Positions 1-13,011 of a stretch of 64,000 bases of DNA are shown piece after piece (the first letter of the stretch is position 1; each line of letters opens with the position of its first letter). The stretch is from Diadema setosum (Eukaryota; Echinodermata; Echinoidea; Diadematoida; Diadematidae): NCBI GenBank assembly GCA_033980235.1, contig CM067070.1, positions 7,022,195-7,086,194 on the forward strand. Direction: 5' to 3'. The position numbers and the translations under genes are program-made. The notes beneath the pieces were generated by a model. It worked only from the letters and a program-made list of their open reading frames with translations, had not been told where the DNA came from and did not search any database.

Positions 1-95
1 TTCAGTCCCATTTTTTTCTGTAATTTTCAAAAAGATATCAAATAAAACGGCATCAAACGATTCGACAAGACACAATGAAGTCTCTTTGTTATGCT

Positions 96-212
96 TGACT
101 TGACTTGACTTGACTTGACTTGACTTGACTTGACTTGACTTGACTTGACTTGACTTGACTTGACTTGACTTGACTTGACTTGACTTGACTTGACTTGACT
201 TGACTTGACTTG
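96..212 (-). repeat. (TCAAG)n pentanucleotide array, likely retrotransposon tail
   Basis: About 23 near-perfect copies of a pentamer (TTGAC on the plus strand, TCAAG on the minus strand). It lies just 3' of the retrotransposon-like fragment read on the minus strand. It may therefore be the element's own repetitive 3' tail, as is typical of several CR1/L2/I-type non-LTR elements, rather than an independent microsatellite. The repeat is directly visible; the tail interpretation is inference. Confidence 0.85.
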
Positions 213-570
213 ATGTAGTAATCCCTTGAAGCAGCTTGTACATGAAGCTATACTGGGATGAACTCGAGCTGTGTGTCGTGAGGGGGTGTCATTCAGTGTG
301 TGTACAATCTGTCTCATATCATACAATAAAATGTGAGTATAGGTGTTAACGGCAACGATCCTCTTACACAGTGGCAGATCCAGTAGGAGGCTGCATTGCC
401 CTGAGGATGGGTAAAGCAGCTCCTTGAAATAATGTTGGGTTGGCAGTGGTTACTATGGGTCCCGGCAGGCGATTCCATAGTCTTATGGCTCTTGGGTAGA
501 ATGAATACTTCTGGGAGTCAATGGTGGACCTAGGAATTGCGTATTGATATAAAACCACATGATATTTTTC
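213..570 (-). mobile_element. 5'-truncated non-LTR retrotransposon, C-terminal end of ORF2
   Basis: On the minus strand, 570-364 is open and ends at a stop codon. It encodes about 68 residues containing SFYPRAIRLWNRLPGPIV. The pattern S-F-[YF]-P-R-x-I-x-x-W-N-x-L-P is the familiar end of reverse-transcriptase ORF2 proteins in jockey/CR1/L2-like retrotransposons. It is preceded by an in-frame stop, so only the tail survives. About 150 bp of 3' UTR (363-213) leads into the TCAAG array. The clade cannot be assigned from so short a tail. It is a dead fragment. Confidence 0.7.
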
Positions 571-3000
571 TCAAGTCGAAGTTTTGGCACCAAAGATCCC
601 CCTGTAGATTTGCATTGGTGTGTATTGCAGCTCTAAAAAAGGTGGAAGGAAAGAAATAAGTTTTGTAACCTCATATCAAAACTATTCAACAAAAACGAGG
701 AATATGTATGATTTTGGTTTCATACCGCTAGAATACATTGGACTCACTGAAAAGTTTTATTTAAAAAATGATAAAAATGAAGAGAATTCTGTGAGAATTC
801 ATGTATCCGATTAAGATTACATTAAAAATATAATAAAAGTCTCAAAGAAAGAACTGTTTGATTAATATTCATAAAACTAACCCCACAAATTCGCGAACAT
901 TTTTAGCATAATTAGAAATGATGATGATTGATGAAAGTAAATCTAATGGTAGCTGTATGATTATTGTAAAATATCACATACTTTGGGGAGTAGGGATATC
1001 CGTGGGCAGGCTAACAATGGTTTATAAAATTTATCAAACGAACTATTTGTGTCTCGGCTTTGGTATAAGCATGATAAGAGAAATAATTGTGTCTCATGGG
1101 TGCCTTTAACCTTTAAGCATATTGTCACTGATAACTCTTGGTGCCAATACAAAATCAAGAGGAATGTCAGAATCTCGCAATTAAAGCGTCAAATTGTGTG
1201 TCACAAGAGAGCAAAATGTAGTAATAAATCTCAATTTGTACTGGTCATTTCACTTAATTTATGTGTATTACTGTCTCTTTACAAAAGTTATCAATTCGTT
1301 GAGTATCTAAGAAAGGATTTTGCTTGAACTGGATTTCACTTTTCATTACAACGTAGCTACAAAAATCTAATGTTCTTGTTGAGAGTAAATCAAGAATTTT
1401 AGTTCATTTTGGTAAGCATCTTTTTTTTTTGAATTAATAGACATATTGGAGACTGGTATTATCATCGTCATTATCATTTATCATCATGGATATATAATCA
1501 TTGTTAACATGCTTGTCGTCGGCAGCAGTATTTGTTATGATATTTTAATTTGTTTATGATCAGTATTAGTACAATCGACTGCAGTATAATGTTTGCTGCA
1601 GAAGCTGTAGTAAATGTATTCTCAATTTTCTTATCTTTTGGTAGATGCGTGCTGGAAATCTTGCAATTTGTTTACGGCCGGGTTACTAAGCCGCTTTTTT
1701 TTTTTTTTTTTGGAACAGTTCTATGGTGTGTTGCCTCATTTTGTGTCTGACTTTTTCTTACTCAAGCGTCACGACATGATATCTCTTTCTCTTCCTCGCT
1801 CTTTCTGTCTTCCAATCTATTTGTATCATGTTCGTGTCATACATTTTCCCCCGAATGCTCTACCCACTTGCCTTCTTGTCGCTCCCACACACATACGACA
1901 GGCGCAAACCCTTGGATTTCGAGGGTCCATTGTTGGAGAGCAGAAAATTGAATGATGCCCCACGATGGAGCCACTTATGTCTGTGTTTGATTCTATCATT
2001 ACGGGGGAACGGGCAGGAAAGTTGAAAGTCCAAAAGCGGACATCTTGATTCTGCATCTCCCCCCCCCCCATCCTTTCTACCATTCTCTCCAAGCTTGTTT
2101 AAACGCGATAATTTCACTCGCACCACGTAGCGATTCAGCCGTGTGTTTGCTCAAGGAACAAAGAGCTTTCGTCGATTTGCTCTGTACCAATACATAACGT
2201 TACTTCGCCTGGTTTAAACCAAAATTCTGTTTGATTTCTTTATCATTGCTAGTCTCCTACCCAGACGCAAACTACAAAACAAAAAATCAAGAATGACTGA
2301 ATGTGAATGGCAGTTCAATTTGGACAATGTTCAGGCATAAATTTCCGTGTGTGTTTGTCAAATTCAATTTTGTTTTCTACTAATGATCCTTTTTTCTAAT
2401 TCTAAAATTCATGTGAATTATTTTGTAATAAACTGGACTTCTTAAGCTTAAACTAGGAGGTTGATTTTTTTTTTCCTGACCACGGTTTTGAAATACGACC
2501 GCTTTCACTGAATGAGGATCCTTGCTGATTTACAACACACGTCATGTACTTCACGTAATTCCACGTGGTAAATCACGTGATGTGAGTCGGGTTCCAGACG
2601 TAAACTCCGCAAAGTAAATGACAGGGACTCACCGCTAGGAAATATAAGATTAAATGGCGAACTCGTTCCACCATCCCTCTCGCCCTCACGACAGTAGGGC
2701 GCATGAAATTATCGAGCAGTGTATTATCATTGTTTGCTAAATTATACTTTATATCTTTCGGTCACCACATATCTTCCTCTAATATAATTCTGCTTTCTGT
2801 TTTCTCTTTTCTCTTTTTCTCACTCTTTCTCTCTCGTTTTGATTCTCTCTGCCCTTCTATCTCTTTCTTTATCTTATATACTCCGTTTACCATTGCGTCT
2901 CTTCAGAAATATATTTCCGTGCCTTAAAAAATAAGTTCTTTCTGCGGTGTACTTTGTTTTTTCACTTTCTTCTCTCTCAAACCGATTGTGGTGTATCTCT
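571..3000. other. No gene recognised
   Basis: AT-rich DNA with only short overlapping open frames, none resembling a known family. It contains homopolymer runs (T run near 1688, C run near 2061) and pyrimidine-rich stretches (2790-2880). An E-box pair at 2562-2579 is listed separately. Confidence 0.6.
2562..2579. promoter_or_regulatory. Pair of CACGTG E-boxes
   Basis: Two CACGTG palindromes (2562-2567 and 2574-2579) lie 12 bp apart, with further ACGT-containing words at 2540-2560. Such palindromes bind bHLH factors of the USF/Myc type. No nearby gene is recognised, so a role is speculative. Confidence 0.2.
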
Positions 3001-3002
3001 TT

Positions 3003-3543
3003 CTCACCCTTCCTCTCCCTCCCTCTCTCTCTCCCTCTCTCTCTCTCTTTCTCTTTCTTTCTATCTCTGTGTCTGTCTCCCTCTCTCCCTGATTCTGTCC
3101 CTCCGCCATTCTGACTTTGGCATAATGCTACGCCAAATGGCGCCGCGGCTCCTGTAATCTACTTGTACATACGTGTTTAACATGTTCATATCCACGGTAG
3201 ATATAGGTTAGATGGATACCTACACCAACCCATTCTTAAACACACACACACAAACACACAGACAAGCACATACTCACACATAAGCTATATATTCACACAC
3301 TCACACACAAGCGTGCGCACACACACACACGTGCACGCACTCATAAGACCCACACAAATTGATTTGTTGGGAAATATATTGTTTTTAACAACTGTATCCA
3401 ATAACCGTTTGTACTCTTACGTAAGTCGTCTCTGTATCTAACAATAATTTACACAAAACCACACATACATACACACATACACACTCACACATACACACAT
3501 ATTTACAAACTTATGTATCTCTCTCGCTATGGTATATATATAA

Positions 3544-3586
<43 letters not shown>

Positions 3587-3993
3587 GGGCCCCATTTCAT
3601 GAAAGATGTTAGGAAAGCAACTCTTGCTGGAATGGCAACTTCCAATAGCAACAGCCAATCAGGAAGCTGGATTTTTGTCGTTACTATGACAATTGCCATT
3701 CCAGCAAGAGTTGCTATCATATGAAGTGTTTTATGAAATGGGGCCCTGATTCTATAGATATCATAATGCAATGTGCATGTATACATAGGTATATGTTTAT
3801 ACATATTCCGCTTGCACACAAGGAGAGCTCCCCTCAGCGTATCCCAGTCGTATCGGTACACACATGCATACATTCACACAGCGCACGCGCGCACACACAA
3901 ACACACACACACACCACATGTATTTGTATCTATCGATAGATAGATAGATAGACAGACATATAGATAGATAGATAGATAGACAGATAGATAGAT

Positions 3994-4025
<32 letters not shown>

Positions 4026-4052
4026 GGACCTGTGCGCTATACAAGTAGCCAC

Positions 4053-4082
<30 letters not shown>
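3003..4082. repeat. Microsatellite cluster (CT, CA, TA, GATA, ATT)
   Basis: Successive simple arrays: (CT)n 3003-3060, (CA)n-rich 3241-3340 and 3460-3500, (TA)n about 3545-3582, (CA)n 3893-3913, (GATA)n about 3934-4026 and (ATT)n 4052-4081. A palindromic MITE (3585-3748) sits inside, abutting the TA array. Apparent open frames here are translations of simple repeats. Confidence 0.9.
3585..3748. mobile_element. Palindromic MITE, TIR CAGGGCCCCATTTCAT
   Basis: The left end starts CAGGGCCCCATTTCAT and the right end finishes with its exact reverse complement. The arms pair further inward: a segment with GCAACTCTTGCTGG at 3619 reappears inverted near 3700. It is about 164 bp, with no coding content. 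It resembles the element at 63634-63808 at its ends. The superfamily is not determinable; no clear target duplication is visible. Confidence 0.75.
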
Positions 4083-4083
<1 letters not shown>

Positions 4084-6160
4084 AATTGATAAACACATGC
4101 AACGTATACATGTGTACATATAAATCAATAGATACATATACCCAGTATTCCACTTGTACACGAGAACAAGCTCCTTCACAGAATATTACGTAATCGGATC
4201 ATGACACCATCTCACTCCCACTCCTGCTAACTCTGTTAACCACGAGTCACGTGATTTTTGTCAATGATCCATGTTAAACAAGTAGATTCAGAGAAACTGA
4301 CGCAAGACCTTTTTAGACGTTCCTCGTGGAACTTTAACTCTTCTACTTCTTCTTCTGGTTAAGTCTGCCTTCTTCTGGTTTAAATTCTTTGTGTATTTTG
4401 AGAGTGGATTGACATATAAAACCCCACAGCTGTGTAAATAATGTCCAAAGTCCTTGACATAGAATGGGCTTTCATGTTTTGTTTTTGTTTCCTTTTATTT
4501 CCTATTTTAGAATGTCTCGATCAGTATATTAAATCAGAATGTGTTACATGTAATTTATTGCTTACATAGTTTTTCAAATTCATATCAATTATCCACTTTC
4601 GATCTAGTGATGAGTTATGTCTTACAACATTAGAATAGAATAAAGTTGTGCTCACCCGTACGGCAACGATTTACTTGAAAATTAATATCAGCGTTATCAA
4701 GTTCTTACACTTTGGAGAGACATATTCTGTGTCTCATAAAAGTTAGTCGACGCACTAATTCTGTCAGTTCATAATGGTGGAAGATTCAGCTTGTATGCAA
4801 AGATGGCAGAAATAATCTTATAAATGAAATATCGCAGAGTTAGAATCTATATCTTTGAAATAGCGCGTAAAGTCATACGAAAATATCTGCAGCTCCATTT
4901 GTCTGATACTATGGTTACGCCATATAGGAATTGCGCCCCTTTAATTTACGCCCTGAGAAAAGAGTCCCTCAGAAAATGATTTACTGGCACATGAGACAAG
5001 AGAAACACTTGCAATGTAAACAAAGATTTTTACCCTACTCTCTCTTGCTCTCTCTCTTTCTCTTTCTCTACAGTTCTTTAGAACGTTTTCTTACCTGGTT
5101 ACATTAATGGTTAACATCACCAGGTAACAATCTCCAACGAGGAGCGAGTACGAAATTGGCGTCCCTGGGTTACTAGGCGTGTGGGGATTAGTCATTACTG
5201 ACACCTGGATCCATGAAAAGACGGTAAAAAAGAGCGGATATGAAGGAAGGAATTCGATCGGTTGAGACCATGGAGCTCTTCTCGGGCAACGCGAATACCA
5301 ATATCTGGGACTACATGGAATTTGACATATGATGATGGATGGTGATGGAGTGTGGGAAAGAGAACTTGTGAAAGCAAGGAAGGCATTAAAACGACTCGTA
5401 AAGCATGAAATACGAACCACGTGATTAATTGATAGCGGTCGAAGAGAGAGAGAAACGAGGAGAGAGGGAGAGAGGACGGGAGAAGTGAGAGCGAACATTA
5501 AGAGAAAGAAAAGAGAAGAGAGAAAAGGGGATTCGGGCGGGCCGCTACTCCGGGGAAAGAGATCGATGATTGTCAAGAGGAGATCGTGGAACTCGGACAA
5601 ACATCTCTGCACTAATGAAGCAACGGAGAAATAAATATTAAGAACCAGTCATTCTACAAACTCATCTTCGTTTCTTTTCCCCTTCTGTCAATCCTTCCCT
5701 TCTGCTTTTATTTCTGCTTGAACATTGCTCAAATGTGATGTATACGAGTAATAATCGTTAGGGGATTTTGTTTCTAAGTGCGCCGCACGTGAGACGGATT
5801 AGGATCAGGTCCAGTATCCTTGTCGGCTGAGCTTTTTCGAGCGCATGAGAATAGTATAGGCAGGCTCTTGATCAGTAAGCAGTTTTGTATCAGCGGCAAC
5901 AACATGATAATAATAACAAAAGCAATGACTGTGATATACAAAGGGTCATTCGTGCATATCACATTCAGTGGGAAGTATATCTATGCTTGTTCGAAAGCAT
6001 AAGTAGAATATGACAAGAAAAAGGGATAAAAAGATTCAGATAAGGAGAGAAAAAGACGACATAGAAGAAACTATAAACAACATGCGGACAGCAGACAATG
6101 ATGCAGCTATTTCTACAGTGCATGCATCACAAAGTTTTGCACATAATGTGTTTCTAGATC
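4083..6160. other. No gene recognised
   Basis: Mostly AT-rich DNA. A purine-rich stretch (5440-5530) creates a 173-codon open frame on the minus strand (5091-5612). Its composition is low-complexity, with no recognisable domain or convincing splice context. Confidence 0.55.
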
Positions 6161-6167
6161 AGACTAT

Positions 6168-6169
6168 TC

Positions 6170-6216
<47 letters not shown>

Positions 6217-6545
6217 AATGACAATGACGATGATAAAATGATGGTCATAATGATGACGATGACGATGATGATGATGGTGATGACAATAGTGATGATGACG
6301 ATGATGATGATAATGATAACGATGATGACGATGATGACAACAATAATGATGATGACGATGACGATGTTTATGATGTCGTTAGATGATGAACAGTTAGATG
6401 GTGGCAATAGTGATGGAGGTGGCAGTGGTAGCTGGTAGTTCATGACGACTGTGGTAGCAACGGTATCATTACAGCAGCAGTACTAAATAATGAGGAGGCG
6501 ACTATGTTGATTGGAATGGTGATGATAATGATGATGTTGATGATA

Positions 6546-6604
<59 letters not shown>

Positions 6605-6960
6605 GGTGGTGGTGATGATGATGATGGTGACAATGATGATCGTTGTTATGGCAGTGAGTTGGTGGTAGCTCAGATGACAATGGTAGCATGAGCTATCGAA
6701 TTATGGGAAAGTGGTAGGACTGGCATCCGTGGTGACATTGATTAAGCGGTTAATGGTGTGGAATATGCTGAAGAGGTAATAATATTGTTTGATGTTGGGG
6801 TAGTGGTGGTGGTAGTGCTGATGATGATGGGATTAGATGACGATGGCTGTGACGGTGGTGGTGATAATGATGATGATGACGACGACGATGATGACGATCG
6901 TGCTGGCAATATGGTAGTCAAAGTGGAAAGTGGTAGGACTGGTATCAATTTGGGCAGTGT
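6168..6960. repeat. Imperfect (GAT)n / (GGT)n triplet arrays
   Basis: Arrays of GAT with interspersed GAC, AAT and GGT at 6171-6440, 6520-6640 and 6820-6900. Open frames translate to Asp/Met or Ile/Ser/His runs and are artefacts of the triplet period. Degenerate GAT/GGT repeats continue sparsely to about 7190. Confidence 0.85.
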
Positions 6961-9469
6961 TTGAGCTGTTAAAAGTGATGGTGAATTAAAGAAATTATGA
7001 TTTTGATGAACAGTACAAATAGTGTTGGCAGTGATGGTGATGCTTAGAAAAATTGATGTCCAGATGGGAGTGGTTTAAGTGGTGACGATGTTGATGTTAT
7101 AATGATTGATGATATAACGGTAACGCTTGTGGTGGTGATGATCCATAATGATGATGTCACATATGTACTATCGGCGAGGAAAATGATGATGTTGTCATGG
7201 AAACAGGTGGTAGAGTAAAATCAGTATGGAAGTTACAATAGCGAGATAGTTAACTTTCTGAATATGACAATTCCCTGTCGTAGCACTTGTTCATCGTTGT
7301 AAATATTTCTTGCAGCATAAATTTTGCAATAAATCCGTCAATATCACAGTCACAATATATCATTCGTCACTATAGAGTAGACAGGTTCCACGCCTTGGGT
7401 TTTGTCGCAAAAGTTTCGAGAGGAGAACGGATGATACGAAAGAATTCTGATACTTTTGTTTACGCTCAATTTAAGAAGAGAAGGAGCGTAATGATGTGGA
7501 GGAAGAAGCAAACGATGAAAAGTCTCTCTGCGGGTAATAGAGCGATCACAATAGAACCAGACACTAGGAAAATAAACACCGTGAGTGTTCCCTATCACTC
7601 TATTTCAGCCACGCTGCCCCTTAATGGATTCATAATTCATCCCATCTTTGATAATTATCAACTCGATCGCGGAGATTTCCGTGGACGGCTTTGTTTCCGC
7701 GCTGGAGCCCCCCGCATTAGGACGGGCGTAATGATCGCGCAATGTACATAGAGCCCGTGTAAACAAACACCGGCAGCGCGCAGTGGCAACCGCATTAATG
7801 ACGTACTTTTTTTTTATCTTTGAGCGTTTAAACGCCGCGGTTGGATGACGGGGGTAAGGGACTTTTCGTTTGCTGATGTCTCTACTCTCTTCCATCAGCC
7901 ATCGATAGAGCTGAGAATACAAGGAAAAGACAACAGGAAGACGAAATTTCCCCGGTATTGATATTAGAACGTCTGTTAAGCTTCTAAAGAGGAAAACAAT
8001 GTCCTGTCTAATTCGTCAAACTTCCGTGCTACAAGGAAAAATATTGAAAGCGTATGTCAATAAAAGCAAAAGCCAAGAAGATGCCTAGGACAAAGTGAAT
8101 TAAGAGCAAAAGGTAAATACACCAGCAAATTAAGACAAAATGAGATGGGAAAAGCAAGAAGATGAAACCAAGACGGTTAGCAGAAGAAAGTACAGGTAAT
8201 GAGAAATAGATTGGTTTTGATTTGACTTGATTTGATTCCCTGTGACTTGATGTATATTGATTTCATATGACTGAAAAATAAAAAGCAGGGGACGAATAAG
8301 ATTGGATGCATAAACATAAAAATAGTTCCAGTTGATGAATCATAAAGTGGAGAAATAATAAGAGGGAAGAAAGGGAATTAAAAAGTAATAAATCAATGCA
8401 ATCATGTACAAGAAATAAGATAATGAATTCGTGTAAAACTTGCTAAAACAAAAAAGAACCACGGAATTGCATGGTAGCTGCTTAAAAAAAAAGCGGCTCT
8501 TTGTGTCAGATTATCCTGAAATGTGGTTGCTCGCGTTATGAGCCATACTTTCCAAAGAATTCGCTGGTCTTGATATCAAAGTGCAATAACAAGAAAGTAA
8601 TAATGTTCTTACGTGATTGTAATTGGATTTCCCCCCGTGAAATTCTCTTTCTTTCTTTCATTATTGAATTTTCACTCCTCAAATCCTCTGCAAGCACGAT
8701 AAAAGTGTCATCACAGTTGAACTGGCGCATTATCTTTAGCGGACAAATCACTCACTTGACTGCATACTCCTACTCTTCATCCCTTTAACGCCTTACAATT
8801 TGATCCAATGCCCCAAAATTTCACAGCAGTCAAAGACACCCTAACAAGCTTGCGGTCAACTAATGTACCCAGAGAGCATGCGGGGCAAGTAGTGGCCGGC
8901 CTTAGGTGGCATACAAGACAGATGGCAATTTACCTCGATTTGTTCTAGTCTTCTAATTCTTTACTACTTTCAGAAATGAACCTTTGACTTGCGAAAAACA
9001 ATTAACCGTCTAGAGCCAAGCATATAGAGGAATTGCTTGAAGTGACCGCCGCCTTGTTACTTAATCCAACTATAGCCTCACACCCACTCGCTCTATCGGT
9101 CCATCGACGGAATTATGCAGCAGCATAATTTTATGGCCAGAAAAGTAAGTCGTGGCAGAATTAGTGAGTCATTGATATGTAGATCGCCGCACCATTCATG
9201 ATGCAGATTACACCTGCTTCGGGGACGAATTCATCAGTGGAAGAAGAAGGGAGGGATTCATCATTTGAAGGAATTCATTAACTTGGATTTGAAGCCCAAG
9301 GCTTCCAGGGCTATAAGCGAAACTGTGTAACAAATGAAATCTCGAAAAAGCCACCTACCATTGCTAAATGAATCCAAAATAAGTCGCGCGACTCTGATAA
9401 GTGCAAATTGAGGCGTTTGAGATTAGAAACGAGATATATAACGTATATATATATCTTGTTTTCGCATGG
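6961..9469. other. No gene recognised; GC-richer non-repetitive patch at 7590-7870
   Basis: No supported coding sequence. The patch at 7590-7870 stands out: higher complexity, less AT-rich, with homeodomain-type TAATTAT/TAAT words and GCGC-rich segments. Several overlapping open frames there (7287-7751 plus, 7605-7922 minus) resemble no known protein. The rest is AT-rich. Confidence 0.4.
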
Positions 9470-9710
9470 GGGCGCTGTGGCATAGTGGATACGACTCCTG
9501 ACTCCCGATCGGAGGACCCGAGTTCGAATCCCGCCCAGTGCTTACGTCCTTGGACAAGATGTTTTTACCCACTATATCGACCTAGGTGTATACATGGGTA
9601 CCTGACAACGCTAGGGTAATAACAATAGCAGGGCCCTCTGGTAGAGCAGTGGCAACACTAAAGAGGCTACCCTGGGTAAGTAAGACCTCATATATTATAA
9701 AGACGTACTG
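9470..9710 (+). mobile_element. tRNA-derived SINE, family 1, copy 1
   Basis: A tRNA-like head carries a box A-like TGGCATAGTGGATACG near 9479 and a box B-like GAGTTCGAATCC near 9521. The body has CCTTGGACAAGAT, then TGGGTACCTGA, then GAGGCTACCCTGGG. A second copy at 35550-35800 shares the same order of blocks, which shows a dispersed family. It is not a working tRNA, because the cloverleaf is degenerate and continues into a shared body. Confidence 0.75.
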
Positions 9711-10436
9711 CTTAACAAGATTTAGTTTAACGTGGAAACATGACAAGGTGTTGTGCGAAGGAGTGGTCACGAAAGAGAGTAGTGCTCTTTTTGGCCTTCT
9801 GTTTATAAACTCCCTCGAAGAAATGGAGGATATTGTGTTTTACATAGATTATTCAGGGTGAAAGGTGCCCTGGAACGAATCGGCTGGACCCTTGAGAATA
9901 CGCCCCTCCGCGGTGCTGCTTATAGCGCCTTAAAACGAGGCGGCTTTAGCCCACCCCAACCCCACCCCACCCCCTCCCCTCCTGAGCTTTCCTGTATGAT
10001 GTCTTTCTGTTAGACAAATACCTTACACGAAATAGAGTTTTGATTAAACTATATCGCAAATTACGATGATGTATTGCCATTTTGATAACGAAAAGTGCAA
10101 TTGCGAACATAAAAGATATTAGAGGCACGGGGTACCAGCCTGTCTCAAGAAATGAAATTGAATAACCAATGAGAACGATCCTTTAGTTTCCCCCTAACTC
10201 CATAGATATCGAAGGTCGTTGACCAACCTTCACAGGTCAAGCATGTGAAATGATGCAAGGAGAGATGATCACAAAGCTATCATTTCAGTCGGCTGAAGCG
10301 TCGATACGATACCTTTAACCCGGAAGAGGATGTTTCATGCTTTGGCTGGAAATATGATGAATATGAGCAGTGATTCTTAACGGTTAACAAAAAGGTAACA
10401 GAAGTCAGGCATTTCATTCTCACACTGTGTCCGACT
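9711..10436. other. No gene recognised
   Basis: Contains a CCCCA/CCCCT-rich stretch near 9950-9985. Nothing else could be assigned. Confidence 0.5.
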
Positions 10437-10825
10437 TTAAAGGGATAATACAGTAGTGGTGGAGATGAGAATTGGGCTTTTAACTTTTTGCGAGATACCA
10501 AGAAAACACTTATGATATAGTACAGAGAATACCATTTTAAGTGGAATTCAAAGTTTATTTGGTGAAAATCGGGTTGGAATGACTGAAACATCCAAAAACA
10601 AAGTAAAATAAAGCGATTGTAATAAAGTGTGGAACCCACACTTTATTAGAATCACTCTTTTTTGGATATCTCAGCCATTTCAAAACCAATCTTTATCAAA
10701 TAAACGTTGAATTCCTCATAGAATTACATGCTTTTTCATATTTCATAAGAGGTTTCTGATTATCTCACCTAAAAATGTTAGAAACCTTAAATTAGATCTC
10801 AACCAAAACTGTACAATCCCTTTAA
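10437..10825. mobile_element. MITE family A, copy 1 (TTAAAGGGAT ends)
   Basis: Starts TTAAAGGGATAATACAGT and ends ACTGTACAATCCCTTTAA, so the termini are inverted repeats. The two halves pair over most of about 390 bp. For example, GAATTCAAAGTTTATTTGG on the left matches TCAAATAAACGTTGAATTCC on the right in inverted orientation. Other copies are at 21877, 31796, 46114 and 59301. No coding capacity. Confidence 0.8.
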
Positions 10826-10919
10826 AGACGAAGTTTTTCAGACATGACTAGAAAAGTGAGTGTCTTGGAAGATATTGCATCGCCTTTGAGAGAGAATAAC
10901 TAAAGCTTTTCTCTCCTTC

Positions 10920-10979
10920 TCTCTCTCCCTCTTTCTTTCTATTCTCTCTCTATCTGTCTATCTATCTATCTATCTATCC

Positions 10980-11014
<35 letters not shown>

Positions 11015-11395
11015 CAGATCTATCTATTTATCTATCTATCTATCTATCCAGATCTATCTATATCTATTTGTCTTGTCTCTCTATTGATCTATCTTCCTTT
11101 ATCTATTCTTTCTCTCTCTCTAACTAGCTTTCTCTACGTATCTCTCCCTGCATTCATCTAGTTGTCTCTCTATCTCCCACCTATCCATCTATCTATCTCT
11201 CCCTCTGTCTATTCATCTTTCTCTGTCTATCTCTATCTATCTATCTTTCTATCCCTCTCTCTGTCTATCTATCTGTCTCTATCTATTCATCTATCTCTCC
11301 CTCTTTCTATTTATCTGCTTCTATATCTCTATTTACCTCTCCTTCTATCCGTTTATCTGTCTATATCTATCTTCTTATCTTTTTCTCCCCCCCCC
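10920..11395. repeat. (CTAT)n / CTCT pyrimidine microsatellite
   Basis: Long CTAT tetranucleotide array (10950-11060) grading into degenerate CTATCTCT repeats to about 11390, ending in a C run. The apparent Leu/Ser/Tyr-rich open frame is a repeat translation. Confidence 0.9.
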
Positions 11396-12025
11396 CACCC
11401 AATATAAACTTTGTGTCCAATCGTCGGTTCAATGGTCGACTTAGATGACAATTGTTGTTGTTGGGTTTTATGCAAAATGTTGCATAAAGACTATGTGTAG
11501 GCTTTAGCTCTGCTATAACTACATTAAAGGGCCTACATCAAAATGCCTGAAGTTCAATGCGTTGTTAAGCCAACTTTACTGCACCGTGGTATTACACGCC
11601 GTGTAAAGTAGTTTCATAACTGCGTTAGATGCACTGGAATGATAAAGAAACAATTTGATTACAATAAAAGTAAGTGAAGTAAAAAAAAATAAAAATAAAA
11701 AAAACTATGATATCTTACAGAATAAAGCTGTATTAAATGTCCCAAAGTAAATTGCGCATCATTACACATTATAGAATAATTGATTGATGTGGTGACTTAA
11801 AAAATGTTATGCCATTATGATATAAAATGTTTTCAAAATGAGATGTTAAAGTGTTACTATTAAGCTAATTTCTCAGCGAGACTCAAACTCCTTTCCTCTG
11901 CCAAGATGTCCACATAGCCTATGAATCCGAGTGATGACGTCACAACTCGCCACTGCCCTGTGCATTGTCATGTTCATGCGGTAAAATTGTGAACCCCGTC
12001 CCCCTCCCAATAGCGCACACACACG

Positions 12026-12065
<40 letters not shown>

Positions 12066-13011
12066 AATTGTGTACACGATACTTACACTCGTACACACTC
12101 ACAAGACACATACATACATACATACCCATACACACACACACACACACATGTTGTGAACACACCTGCATGCGCACTCGACAGCACGCAAGCAAGCACCTTT
12201 ACACCCTCACCATCCTAACTAGCTGTTCGCAACCCCAACATCCAGTGTATCGACTTTGATATCGACCAGATATCGATATGTCCACGCTTTAGCCACGGCT
12301 TCAACGTCACCCGTCGTTGTACTAATTAAAAGTATCGATCGATCGTCGCAGACGTCACATACCTTGGCCACTGGAGATCGGCGGACAGTAACTCCGGGTT
12401 TTCATTAAAATTCTGCTGGTGTACTAATGCCATCATGACAAAGGTATTCACCCGTGCCACCATAATCATGCATTAAAATGTTCTCGTTACAAATGCAGCT
12501 TTAAGGTCCGAATCAGCCGCCGTGGCTGCTTAAACAATGGGTTTTAATGGTGCACCATATGCACCATTTCGAGGTCGTTGGATAAGTCTAAAATGAAAAA
12601 AAAAAAAATCTTAACCTAAATCAGCATAATTCTTTCACTAAGACGCAGTACACACCTTGGTGGCATCTCTTTGTCTCGGGAGACAATGGCATTGCACATA
12701 ATAATCCAGTCTGACACCAGTTTACGCAAACAGGAGAGGGATGAATTGCCGTGTGTTTTATGATTTTGCACATAAAATACCAGTTTTGCAACACTCGAAA
12801 CGGCTTCAACTTTGCAATGCAACTGTTGGAATTTAAGGTGTTTTCTTTCCGGTTATGCTTCTCTTTTTTTTTTCCTTAGTCTCATGTTCTGTATAAGTAT
12901 CGGCATAAACAGATGAACTGCATTTACTTTCACATTGTGTATATGACTTTCTCTTTCTTCTCCTACTTCTGCATGCCCCAATTCTCCCCCCCCCCCCATT
13001 CTCATATCATA
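11396..13011. other. No gene; CA arrays and one GC-balanced patch
   Basis: Contains (CA)n arrays at 12013-12059 and 12100-12150. The interval 12240-12570 is non-repetitive and GC-balanced with several ATCGAT palindromes and TAAT words. It could be regulatory but carries no supported open frame. Confidence 0.5.

Noticed and set aside
5091..5612. 173-codon minus-strand open frame
   Set aside because: It lies opposite a GA-rich stretch. The translation is Ser/Leu/Pro-biased with no domain, no splice context and no family resemblance.
6010..6438. Asp/Met-rich open frame
   Set aside because: Almost wholly a translation of the GAT triplet array.
7287..7751. 154-codon plus-strand open frame
   Set aside because: No recognisable domain, and an overlapping antisense frame of comparable quality. 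Kept only as a compositionally distinct patch.
9470..9545. Functional tRNA gene
   Set aside because: A- and B-box words are present but the cloverleaf is degenerate and the sequence continues into a body shared with 35545-35800, so it is a SINE head.
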